The notes beneath the pieces were generated by a model. The model was not told where the DNA came from. It made no database searches and saw only the letters and a list, made by a program, of their open reading frames with translations. Both the position numbers and the translations under genes were made by a program. Of a stretch of 32,580 bases of DNA, positions 15,791-23,903 are shown piece by piece (positions within the stretch are counted from its first letter, which is position 1; every line of letters starts with the position of its first letter). Where the stretch lies: positions 1 through 32,580 of the forward strand of contig JAFDVU010000073.1 in the NCBI GenBank assembly GCA_018268835.1, read 5' to 3'. The DNA comes from Acidobacteriota bacterium (GTDB lineage: Bacteria; Acidobacteriota; Terriglobia; Bryobacterales; Bryobacteraceae).

Positions 15791-16279
15791 GTGAGGTGTC
15801 ACCTGGACCGAACGTCTTCCCATCCGGCTGCCGATTTCAACCGGGCTCTCCGCTGCTCCAATGAGGCGGAGGCCTTCGGCAACCTGCTGCGCGCGGCGGA
15901 GAACGGCTGCCTGCGCGCGCAGTTCCTGGTGGGACTGGCCTACCACACCGGACGCGGCGTGGCGGTGGATTTCGAGCGGGCGCGGACCTGGTACGGGCGT
16001 GCCGCCGGCAGCGGCGACGATTACGCCATCGCCAACCTGGGGGTGATGAGCCTGCTCGGCCAGGGATCCCCCGCCGGCGACCTGGAGGCCTACACCTGGA
16101 TTCAGTCGGCCGTCGGACTGGGCCACGCATGGCTCCGTCCCGCCCTGGAGATGCTCGAAGCCCGCATCAACGGCCGGGGCGGCGCGGCGGACCCGCTTCC
16201 GCCGGTGGCCCCCGAGAGACCCGTGTTCGGCCCCTGTACCCAACCCGGCTGCGACCCCTCACGCTGTAACGTTGGCTGA
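15791..16279 (+). CDS. Short Sel1-like repeat protein
   Basis: The 162-residue product has two to three Sel1/TPR-like helical repeats: a partial one at 25-45, LVGLAYHTGRGVAVDFERARTW near 47-68, and LGVMSLLGQGSPAGDLEAYTW near 83-103. Sel1 repeats usually serve protein binding. The C-terminal tail is proline-rich and has three cysteines (CTQPGCDPSRC). The GTG at 15791 directly follows a TAA in frame, so no earlier start is possible; no Shine-Dalgarno sequence is seen. It ends 9 bases before the radical SAM gene, so the two are probably one transcript. Confidence 0.7.
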   Translation: MRCHLDRTSSHPAADFNRALRCSNEAEAFGNLLRAAENGCLRAQFLVGLAYHTGRGVAVDFERARTWYGRAAGSGDDYAIANLGVMSLLGQGSPAGDLEAYTWIQSAVGLGHAWLRPALEMLEARINGRGGAADPLPPVAPERPVFGPCTQPGCDPSRCNVG

Positions 16280-16288
16280 CTTATTTAT

Positions 16289-17290
16289 ATGCGCAAGGTT
16301 CCTTTTTCCGAATCGCTGAAGATCATCGGGCGCGGCTCGCTCAACTGGCTCGCCGAGCGCCCCATCGTGGTGTCGTTCGAAGTCACCGATTCCTGCACCT
16401 GCCACTGCCGCCACTGCGACCACGGCGGGCCGCGCGACGACTCGCGCAACCTCCGCCCGGGCGAGTACCGCCGCTACATGGATGCGCTGCGTCCCTGCGT
16501 GGTGCAGGTCTCCGGAGGCGAACCCCTGCTGCGTCCCGACCTGGTGGAGATCGTGCGTAACATTCAGAACGGCAACGGTTTGCCCTACACCATCCTGGTC
16601 TCCAGCTGGTCGCTCATGACCGAAGAGTTGTATCTGCAACTGCGCGACGCCGGGGTGGACCAGTTCTCGGTCAGCCTGGACTTCCCCGACGAGCGCCACG
16701 ACGACTTCCGCTGCTACCCGGGCCTTTACCGCCACCTGGAAAGCCTGATTCCCCGGCTGGCCCGCCCGGGACACGACGATATCGTCCTGAACTCCTGCAT
16801 TACCAGCGAAAACCTCGAGGAAATCAACGCCATCGCCGACAAGGCCCGGGAATGGGGCGTGAACCTTTGTTATAGCGCCTACTCCGCCCGCCGGACCGGG
16901 TGCCGGGACTACCTCCCGGTAACCCCCGATCAGCTCGCCTCGCTCAACCGCCACCTGGACCGCGTCGAGGAGCGGCGCGACGCCACCAACTGGATCGTCA
17001 ACAGCCGGACCACCCTGGACGCCACCCGCTGCTACTTCGAGAATTCCGGGATGCCCGGGTGCAAGGCCGGCCAGCGCTTCCTGGTGGTGACCGCCGATGG
17101 CGCCCTGCAGCCGTGTTCGATGCAGTTCCAGCGGTACCGCCTGGAGGAGCGCGACCGCATGGTGAAGGAATTCACGGCGCAAAACCGGTGCGACGAGTGC
17201 TACGTATCGATCCGCTCCTACCTGGACAAGAGTTTCTCCCAGCTTCTGTGGGAGAACGTGAGCGGGTTCTTCTCCCTGAAGCAGTCGTAG
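16289..17290 (+). CDS. Radical SAM protein with SPASM-like C-terminus
   Basis: The 333-residue enzyme has the radical SAM cluster motif CX3CX2C at C36, C40 and C43 (SCTCHCRHC), the VSGGEPLLRPDL block for SAM binding near residues 73-84, and C-terminal cysteines (PGCK, QPCSMQF, RCDEC) arranged like a SPASM auxiliary cluster region. Relatives modify peptides or small molecules, but the substrate is unknown. The ATG follows the AT-rich TTATTTAT without a Shine-Dalgarno sequence. The upstream Sel1-like gene is the only likely partner; no precursor peptide is visible. Confidence 0.85.
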   Translation: MRKVPFSESLKIIGRGSLNWLAERPIVVSFEVTDSCTCHCRHCDHGGPRDDSRNLRPGEYRRYMDALRPCVVQVSGGEPLLRPDLVEIVRNIQNGNGLPYTILVSSWSLMTEELYLQLRDAGVDQFSVSLDFPDERHDDFRCYPGLYRHLESLIPRLARPGHDDIVLNSCITSENLEEINAIADKAREWGVNLCYSAYSARRTGCRDYLPVTPDQLASLNRHLDRVEERRDATNWIVNSRTTLDATRCYFENSGMPGCKAGQRFLVVTADGALQPCSMQFQRYRLEERDRMVKEFTAQNRCDECYVSIRSYLDKSFSQLLWENVSGFFSLKQS

Positions 17291-17388
17291 GAAGGGTTGT
17301 GGAGTCTCGCAACGGCGTTTGAGGGGTTTTTCGCCAGGGTCCGGGCCACTGCGGCGGTCCCGGGGCCGTCCGGGATCCGATGGATTGC

Positions 17389-17404
17389 TCGACAGGTCCG
17401 TCGA
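17389..17404. promoter_or_regulatory. Inverted repeat, possible activator site A
   Basis: TCGAC-AGGTCC-GTCGA at 17389-17404. It lies about 160 bases upstream of the proposed sigma-54 -24 element, where NtrC-type activators bind. The second repeat of the same geometry is centred 26 bases downstream, but its arms differ in sequence. Confidence 0.3.
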
Positions 17405-17413
17405 ATCCCGCAA

Positions 17414-17431
17414 CAGCGGCTCAATCCGCTG
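17414..17431. promoter_or_regulatory. Inverted repeat, possible activator site B
   Basis: CAGCGG-CTCAAT-CCGCTG at 17414-17431, about 135 bases upstream of the sigma-54 -24 element. It could be an upstream activator site for the regulator encoded at 21914. The other parts of the 17291-17611 intergenic stretch show no gene. Confidence 0.35.
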
Positions 17432-17564
17432 ATTCCGGGAGGGATAGTCGGGTTTTCCACCGCTACCCCGTCGAAATCCTCCACGGCGCCCATCGAAGGC
17501 TTTCGGGACCTCCCGCCAACTGCTTCATTCCACGACAGATAGAATTGCGAAATTCGGCACCCTT

Positions 17565-17580
17565 TGGCATCCCAAGTGCC
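17565..17580 (+). promoter_or_regulatory. Sigma-54 (-24/-12) promoter
   Basis: TGGCATCCCAAGTGCC has GG at 17566-17567 and GC at 17578-17579 separated by exactly 10 bases, the required geometry, with TGGCA and TGC matching the consensus. The predicted start is near 17590, only 5 bases before the AAAGGAGGT ribosome binding site of the next gene. The operon downstream encodes a sigma-54-dependent activator. Confidence 0.6.
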
Positions 17581-17594
17581 CTTACAGAGAGCGA

Positions 17595-17603
17595 AAAGGA
17601 GGT
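17595..17603 (+). promoter_or_regulatory. Unusually strong ribosome binding site
   Basis: AAAGGAGGT at 17595-17603 is a full anti-Shine-Dalgarno match, 8 bases before the ATG at 17612. It decides that start over the in-frame TTG at 17564. The GAGGT-C-ACCTC palindrome (17600-17609 region) overlaps it. Confidence 0.7.
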
Positions 17604-17611
17604 CACCTCAA

Positions 17612-18283
17612 ATGACCGTCATACTCGTTCTCGCAACCTTCCTGGTCTTCATCGTTCTTGATTACGTGCTGAATCGCCGCCATGCTCTCGCTACGGTGCC
17701 CGTCGCCGCGCCGGAAGGAGTCCCCGAAGCTTTCGTGGGCGATTATGTGGATGGCTTCCATGTTCCGGCAGGTATCTCTTATCATTCCGGCCATAGCTGG
17801 GTCATGCGGGAGCGCAAGGGCCTCGTGCGCATCGGCGCCGATGAGTTTGCCGCCGCTTTGGCCGGCAAGGTGGAACAGATCGAGTTGCCCAAACCGGGAA
17901 CCTGGATCCGCCAGGGACAGAAGTTCCTCAGCTTCGTCCGCAACGGCGAGCGTACCGAGATGGTGTCCCCCACCGAGGGTGAAGTCACCGAGATCAACCG
18001 CGAAATCCTGACCAACCCCGCACTCCTGCGGCAGGATCCCTACGGCAAGGGCTGGCTGCTCAGCGTCCACGTCCCCGACGAAGAGAACACCTCCCGCAAC
18101 CTGGTTCCGAAAGCGCTCGTGCGCGAATGGATGCGGCAGGCGGTGGAGAGCCTGTATTCCCGCCAGCCCGCCTTGGCCGGAGCCGTCGCCGCCGATGGCG
18201 GCCGTCCCGCCGACGACCTGCTGGCGAGCATTCCCAACGCCGACTGGAAGTCCATCACCAAAGAGTATTTCCTCACACTGTAG
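17612..18283 (+). CDS. Membrane-anchored GcvH-like protein without lipoyl lysine
   Basis: The 223-residue product has an N-terminal membrane helix (2-20) and then a GcvH-like biotinyl/lipoyl fold: SGHSWVMRE (59-67), the LAGKVEQIELPKPG block (83-96), GEV (123-125), and DPYGKGWLLSVHV near the end of the domain. Aligned without gaps to the GcvH site ESVKAAS, the lipoylated lysine position is G112 (VRNGERT), so it cannot carry lipoate there. A C-terminal extension (about 160-223) is unique. It is first in the sigma-54-driven run with the HybA- and HybB-like genes. A structural or scaffold role facing the membrane is an inference; glycine cleavage is unlikely because no gcvT or gcvP is near. Confidence 0.82.
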   Translation: MTVILVLATFLVFIVLDYVLNRRHALATVPVAAPEGVPEAFVGDYVDGFHVPAGISYHSGHSWVMRERKGLVRIGADEFAAALAGKVEQIELPKPGTWIRQGQKFLSFVRNGERTEMVSPTEGEVTEINREILTNPALLRQDPYGKGWLLSVHVPDEENTSRNLVPKALVREWMRQAVESLYSRQPALAGAVAADGGRPADDLLASIPNADWKSITKEYFLTL

Positions 18284-18301
18284 GCGGAGGGGGCCTCCGC
18301 C
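18283..18301 (+). other. Perfect hairpin between the GcvH-like and HybA-like genes
   Basis: GGCGGAGG-GGG-CCTCCGCC begins at the last base of the stop codon. Without a T run it may be a partial terminator or stabiliser that lowers or raises downstream expression. A related hairpin (GCGGAGG-AAC-CCTCCGC) is at 28795-28811. The gap to the next gene is 115 bases; nothing else is visible in it. Confidence 0.55.
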
Positions 18302-18398
18302 CTCTCCCCTCCCCGGTATCCGCTTCAGGATCCCTTGTAAATTTTTGCTACACAAGCATCGTCAATATCTGATAAAAAGGAGTTGAGGGTCTTTATAT

Positions 18399-19142
18399 AT
18401 GGCCAACGCCATCCTTTACGACAGTACCCTCTGCATAGGCTGCAAAGCGTGTGAAGGAGCCTGCGCCGAGCGTTGGGGGCTTCCCTACGATGACAAAATC
18501 GCCGCTGAGGGAAAGATCTCCGCTCATAAGTTGACGGCTGTCGAAACCCACGGCGACCGTTTCAGCCGCCGTCTCTGCATGAACTGCCAGCAGCCGGCGT
18601 GCGCCAGTGTCTGCCCGGTGGGAGCCCTGCAAAAAACTTCACTCGGCCCGGTGGTGTACGACGCCGACAAGTGCATGGGCTGCCGCTACTGCATGCAGGC
18701 CTGCCCGTTCCAGGTGCCCTCCTACGAGTGGGACAAGCAGTTGCCGAAGATGCGCAAGTGCAACCTGTGCTACGAGCGCGAACTCCAGGGCAAGGTCACC
18801 GCGTGTACCGAGGCGTGCCCGGTGGGTGCCACTGCGTTCGGTGAGCGCAACGCCATGATTTCTGAAGCCCGCAAGCGCCTGGCCGAGAAGCCCGACGCCT
18901 ACTATCAGAAGATCTACGGCATCACCGAAGTGGGCGGCACCAGCGTATTCTACATCTCCGCGGTGCCGTTCGAGCAGATCGGCCTGCGCACGAACGTGCC
19001 GCAGGAGGCTCTCCCCGAAACCACGTGGCGGGTGCTGGAACTGGTGCCCGACATCGTTTCCACCGGGACGGTGCTGCTCGGCGGCATCTGGTGGATTACT
19101 AACCGCCGGGCGGAAGTAGCCAGGAAGGAGGGTCGCCGGTAA
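18399..19142 (+). CDS. HybA-like four-cluster 4Fe-4S ferredoxin subunit
   Basis: The 247-residue protein has four [4Fe-4S] cysteine groups in the DmsB/HybA/NrfC pattern: C12-x2-C15-x2-C18-x3-C22; CMNCQQPACASVCP; CMGCRYCMQACP; and CNLC with CTEACP. A hydrophobic helix near 216-236 (VSTGTVLLGGIWWI) would anchor it to the membrane next to the HybB-like partner. It has no Tat or Sec signal, unlike the periplasmic HybA of E. coli, so the clusters would face the cytoplasm if the C-terminal helix is single; orientation is an inference. It overlaps the HybB-like start by TAATG. It passes electrons between an unknown donor and the quinone pool. Confidence 0.92.
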   Translation: MANAILYDSTLCIGCKACEGACAERWGLPYDDKIAAEGKISAHKLTAVETHGDRFSRRLCMNCQQPACASVCPVGALQKTSLGPVVYDADKCMGCRYCMQACPFQVPSYEWDKQLPKMRKCNLCYERELQGKVTACTEACPVGATAFGERNAMISEARKRLAEKPDAYYQKIYGITEVGGTSVFYISAVPFEQIGLRTNVPQEALPETTWRVLELVPDIVSTGTVLLGGIWWITNRRAEVARKEGRR

Positions 19143-20308
19143 TGTCCCCCAGGTTCCCCAAGATTACCGTCTGGCGCGTGATTTTCGCGCTCATCATGGC
19201 CGCCGGAGCGTACGCCACCTACTTGCGCATCCGCTACGGCCTGGGCGGTTCCACCAACCTCTCCGACCAGTTCCCGTGGGGCATCTGGATCGGTTTCGAC
19301 GTGATGTGCGGCGTGGCGCTCGCCGCCGGCGGCTTCACCCTGGTCGCCATCGTCCATATCTTCAATATCGAGAAGTACCACCCGGTGCTCCGTCCCGCGA
19401 TTCTCACCGCGTTTCTCGGCTATTCGCTGGTGGTGGTCGGCCTGCTCTTCGACCTCGGACGCCCGGACCGGCTGTGGCATCCGCTGGTGATGTGGAATCC
19501 GCACTCGGTGATGTTCGAAGTGGCCTGGTGCGTGACTCTCTACACCACCGTCCTGTTCCTCGAATTCCTTCCCATGGTGTTCGAGCGTTTCGGCTGGCAC
19601 CGTCCGCTGGATTGGATCCACCGGATCTCCGTGCCCCTGATGATCGTGGGCGTGCTGCTCTCCACCCTGCACCAGAGTTCCCTGGGCACGCTGTTCCTGA
19701 TCGTCCCCGAGAAGCTCTATCCGCTGTGGTACACCCCGATTCTGCCGCTGCTGTTCTACATTTCGTCGATCGCCGCCGGGCTGGCGATGACCATTTTCGA
19801 GTCCTGGCATTCGAGCCGGGCCTTCGGCCGCGCGCTGGAACTGCCCTTGCTCGCCAGCATCGGCCGCGTGCTGGCCGTGGTGATGTCGGTCTACCTCTGG
19901 ATCCGCTTCCTCGATCTCAGCCACCGGCACGTGTTCGGCCTGCTCACGCAGAACCGGGTCGAAACCTGGCTGTTCCTGCTCGAAATCGGGCTGGCGGTGG
20001 TGCCCACCGTGCTGCTCTACCAGTCTGCCGTGCGCATGCGCCCGGGCGCTCTGTACGCGTGCGCGGTCATGGTGGTGTTCAGCTTCATCGCCAACCGCCT
20101 GAACGTGGGGACCACCGGTCTCGAAGCGGGCAGCGGCACGCACTACATCCCGAAGTGGAGCGAGGTCGCCGTGACGCTTTCCATCGTCGCCGCCGGCTTT
20201 GCGATTTTCCGCTTCATCGCGCATTATTTCCCGGTCTTTGAGGAGCCCTCGCACGAGCCCGCTCCGGCAAAGGCGGACGAAAGGCAGGCGGAAACCGTCG
20301 CTGTGTAA
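19142..20308 (+). CDS. HybB/NrfD-like integral membrane subunit
   Basis: The 388-residue protein has about ten membrane helices and the HybB-like motif FPWGIWIGFDVMCGVALAAGG near residues 43-65. In this family the subunit binds quinone and takes electrons from, or gives them to, the partner ferredoxin protein, sometimes with proton translocation. Its start overlaps the HybA-like stop (TAATG) and its stop overlaps the kinase start (TAATG), so the three genes are translationally coupled. No hydrogenase, nitrite reductase or molybdopterin subunit is encoded in the window, so the catalytic partner is missing or elsewhere. Confidence 0.92.
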   Translation: MSPRFPKITVWRVIFALIMAAGAYATYLRIRYGLGGSTNLSDQFPWGIWIGFDVMCGVALAAGGFTLVAIVHIFNIEKYHPVLRPAILTAFLGYSLVVVGLLFDLGRPDRLWHPLVMWNPHSVMFEVAWCVTLYTTVLFLEFLPMVFERFGWHRPLDWIHRISVPLMIVGVLLSTLHQSSLGTLFLIVPEKLYPLWYTPILPLLFYISSIAAGLAMTIFESWHSSRAFGRALELPLLASIGRVLAVVMSVYLWIRFLDLSHRHVFGLLTQNRVETWLFLLEIGLAVVPTVLLYQSAVRMRPGALYACAVMVVFSFIANRLNVGTTGLEAGSGTHYIPKWSEVAVTLSIVAAGFAIFRFIAHYFPVFEEPSHEPAPAKADERQAETVAV

Positions 20309-21903
20309 TGAACCCCGCCGGGAAAATTCGCCTCGGCCTGGCCGCCAAGCTCGCCATCTGTGTGGTGGCGAGCACGGCGGCGTTCTTTCTTCTGTTCGGT
20401 TTCATCAACCTGCGCATCGAGCGCAACCACTCCGAGCGGCTGATCGAGCAATCCGCCGAACGCGTGACCGACATCATCCTGCGCAGCACCCGCTACCAGA
20501 TGCTCCACAACGACCGCGAAGCCCTGCACAGCATGGTGCGCGACGTGGGCAAGGAGCCGGGCATCCAGCGCATCCGCATCTTCAACAAGGACGGACGCAT
20601 CACCCTGACCACCGAAGCCGCCGAGTTGGGCACGGCGGTGGACAAGAATGCCGAGCAGTGCTACGGCTGCCACCAGAACTCTGCGCCGCTCACCAGGCTC
20701 AACCGTCCGGACCGATCCCGCATTTTCATCGATAAGCAGGGCCAGCGGGTGCTGGGCTCGATCCGGCCCATCAACAATTCCGAGGATTGCTCGAGCGCCG
20801 AGTGCCATGTGCATCCGGCCTCGCAGCAGGTGTTGGGCGTCATCGACGCCAACCTCTCCCTCGCCACCGTGGACGCGCAGATCGCGCAGCAGCAGGCCGG
20901 CCTGGCGTGGTTCCTGGCCGCCGCCGTGGTGCTCGGCTCGGGACTGGCGGTGGCTTTCATCTGGATCGTGGTCTACCGCCCCGTGAAGGAACTGATCGAT
21001 GGCACCCATCGCGTGGCGGACGGAGATCTCAGCTACCGCCTGCCGGTGCGCTCGGAAGACGAACTGGGCGACCTGGCGCGCTCGTTCAACAAGATGACCG
21101 AGGTCGTCGCCGGCGTGCAGGCGGAGATCGAGGAAAGAGTCCGCCGTAAGACGGCCGAACTCGAGAAGATCCATAAGACGCTGCTCACCAGCGAGAAGAT
21201 GGCGTCGATCGGCAAGCTCGCGGCCACCGTCGCGCACGAGATCAACAATCCCCTGTTTGGCATCCTGACCTACGCGCGGCTGGTGCTGCGCGGCCTGATG
21301 AAACAGGACGTCGCCGGCCGCGACGAGATGGCCGAGCAACTGCAGACCATCGAGCGCGAGAGCAAGCGCTGCGGCGATCTGGTCAAGAACCTGCTGACCT
21401 TTTCCAGACAGGCCCCAAGCAACCGCGAACCCAATGATTTGAACGTGGTGGTGCACCGCGCCATCACGCTCGTCAAGCACAAGCTCGATATGCAGAGCAT
21501 CGAGCTGGTGGAGGACCTGGCGCCCGACCTGCCTCAGGTCCAGTGCGACGGCAACCAGATCCAGCAGGTCGTGCTGGTGTTGCTGGTCAACGCTTCCGAG
21601 GCCATCAAGGGCGGAGGGCGGGTCGAGGTTTCGACCGGCTTCGATGCCGATTCCGAGCAGTGCATCTTACGCGTGAAGGACTCCGGCTGCGGCATCCCCC
21701 CCGACGTGCTGTCGCGGATCTTCGACCCGTTCTTCACCACCAAGGAAGACCAGAACCGGACCGGCCTGGGTTTGGCCGTCGCCGCCAGCATTGTCGAGCA
21801 GCACGCCGGAGAAATTACCGTCGATTCGGCGCCCGGAGCAGGCACCGAATTCAAGGTGGCGATTCCCGCCACCGCCGCGGTGCCAGCCGTGATGAAACAT
21901 TGA
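20308..21903 (+). CDS. Histidine kinase with haem-type CxxCH sensor domain
   Basis: The 531-residue membrane kinase has helices at about 13-33 and 197-218, a periplasmic domain between them, a HAMP domain (about 219-272), a short coiled coil, a HisKA domain with H310 (VAHEINNP), and an ATPase domain with DSGCGIP and GLGLAV motifs. The periplasmic part has C118-Y-G-C121-H122, a standard c-type haem motif, and C161-SSAE-C166-H167, a CX4CH motif that some multihaem cytochromes use. Covalent haem binding would make it a redox or gas sensor. It overlaps the HybB-like gene by TAATG and precedes its probable response regulator by 10 bases. Confidence 0.92.
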   Translation: MNPAGKIRLGLAAKLAICVVASTAAFFLLFGFINLRIERNHSERLIEQSAERVTDIILRSTRYQMLHNDREALHSMVRDVGKEPGIQRIRIFNKDGRITLTTEAAELGTAVDKNAEQCYGCHQNSAPLTRLNRPDRSRIFIDKQGQRVLGSIRPINNSEDCSSAECHVHPASQQVLGVIDANLSLATVDAQIAQQQAGLAWFLAAAVVLGSGLAVAFIWIVVYRPVKELIDGTHRVADGDLSYRLPVRSEDELGDLARSFNKMTEVVAGVQAEIEERVRRKTAELEKIHKTLLTSEKMASIGKLAATVAHEINNPLFGILTYARLVLRGLMKQDVAGRDEMAEQLQTIERESKRCGDLVKNLLTFSRQAPSNREPNDLNVVVHRAITLVKHKLDMQSIELVEDLAPDLPQVQCDGNQIQQVVLVLLVNASEAIKGGGRVEVSTGFDADSEQCILRVKDSGCGIPPDVLSRIFDPFFTTKEDQNRTGLGLAVAASIVEQHAGEITVDSAPGAGTEFKVAIPATAAVPAVMKH

Positions 21904-21913
21904 GGAGGACCCG

Positions 21914-23278
<1,365 letters not shown>

Positions 23279-23291
23279 GGGAGACGCGCCG

Positions 23292-23843
23292 GTGACCCCG
23301 ATCCACCTGGTCCCACTCGGCAACGGAGGCGGCCCCCCCGCTCCGCCGTTGGATCTGCTCGAGTACCTGGCTGCCACGCTGGCCCGCAAGTTCCGCGTGG
23401 TGTGCAGCATCCGGCCCGAGCCGTTCGATTTATCGTTCGCGCTCGATGCGGCACGCAACCAGTACCATTCGACCGCCATCCTGCAACGCCTGGAGCGCGC
23501 CACGCAACCCGGCGTGCGCGTGCTGGGGGTGACTACCTGCGACCTGTACGTTCCTGTGCTGACGTTCGTCTTCGGGGAGGCGCAGTTGGACGGCGGTTGC
23601 GCGGTGGTATCGACCGCTCGCCTGGAGGAGGAGTTCTACGGGCTGCCGCCGCGCCCCGACCTGCTGCGCGACCGCCTGGTCAAGGAGGGCGCGCACGAAC
23701 TCGGACACACCTTCGGTCTGCGCCACTGCCCGGACTGGCGCTGCGTGATGGCATCCAGCCACGCCGTGGAGCGGCTCGACATCAAGACCGCCGAATTCTG
23801 CCAGGAATGCCGCAAGCCGTTACTGTCGAACGGGTATTTTTGA
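23292..23843 (+). CDS. amzA: Archaemetzincin-type zinc protease
   Basis: The 183-residue protein has the archaemetzincin signature: HELGHTFGLRHCPDWRCVM, with zinc ligands in HExxHxxGxxH, the CX4CxM extension, and a later CQEC pair for a second zinc. Size matches the family. Substrates of archaemetzincins are poorly known and activity has been weak in studied members. The start is GTG at 23292, supported by GGGGAG (23278-23283) 8 bases upstream; it begins with the expected VTPIHLVPLG strand. It starts 13 bases after the response regulator stop, so it may belong to the sigma-54 operon; a role in turnover of the redox module is speculative. Confidence 0.9.
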   Translation: MTPIHLVPLGNGGGPPAPPLDLLEYLAATLARKFRVVCSIRPEPFDLSFALDAARNQYHSTAILQRLERATQPGVRVLGVTTCDLYVPVLTFVFGEAQLDGGCAVVSTARLEEEFYGLPPRPDLLRDRLVKEGAHELGHTFGLRHCPDWRCVMASSHAVERLDIKTAEFCQECRKPLLSNGYF

Positions 23844-23903
23844 AGGGGTCCCGACGAAAGTCCGGGTTGCACTGAAGATAGGATCGCCGCGGCCGATATG
23901 TAG

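Noticed and set aside
15791..16279. RiPP precursor for the radical SAM enzyme
   Set aside because: It is a 162-residue Sel1-type protein, not a short leader-core peptide. The cysteine tail alone is not enough.
17612..18283. Functional glycine cleavage H protein
   Set aside because: The lipoyl lysine is replaced, a membrane anchor is present, and gcvT and gcvP are absent.
18356..18368. ArsR-type site before the HybA-like gene
   Set aside because: CATCGTCAAT is shared with the arsD operator but the second arm (GACGA) is absent, so it is probably chance.
18399..20308. Uptake [NiFe]-hydrogenase operon
   Set aside because: Only HybA- and HybB-like subunits are present; no large or small catalytic subunit or maturation gene is in the window.
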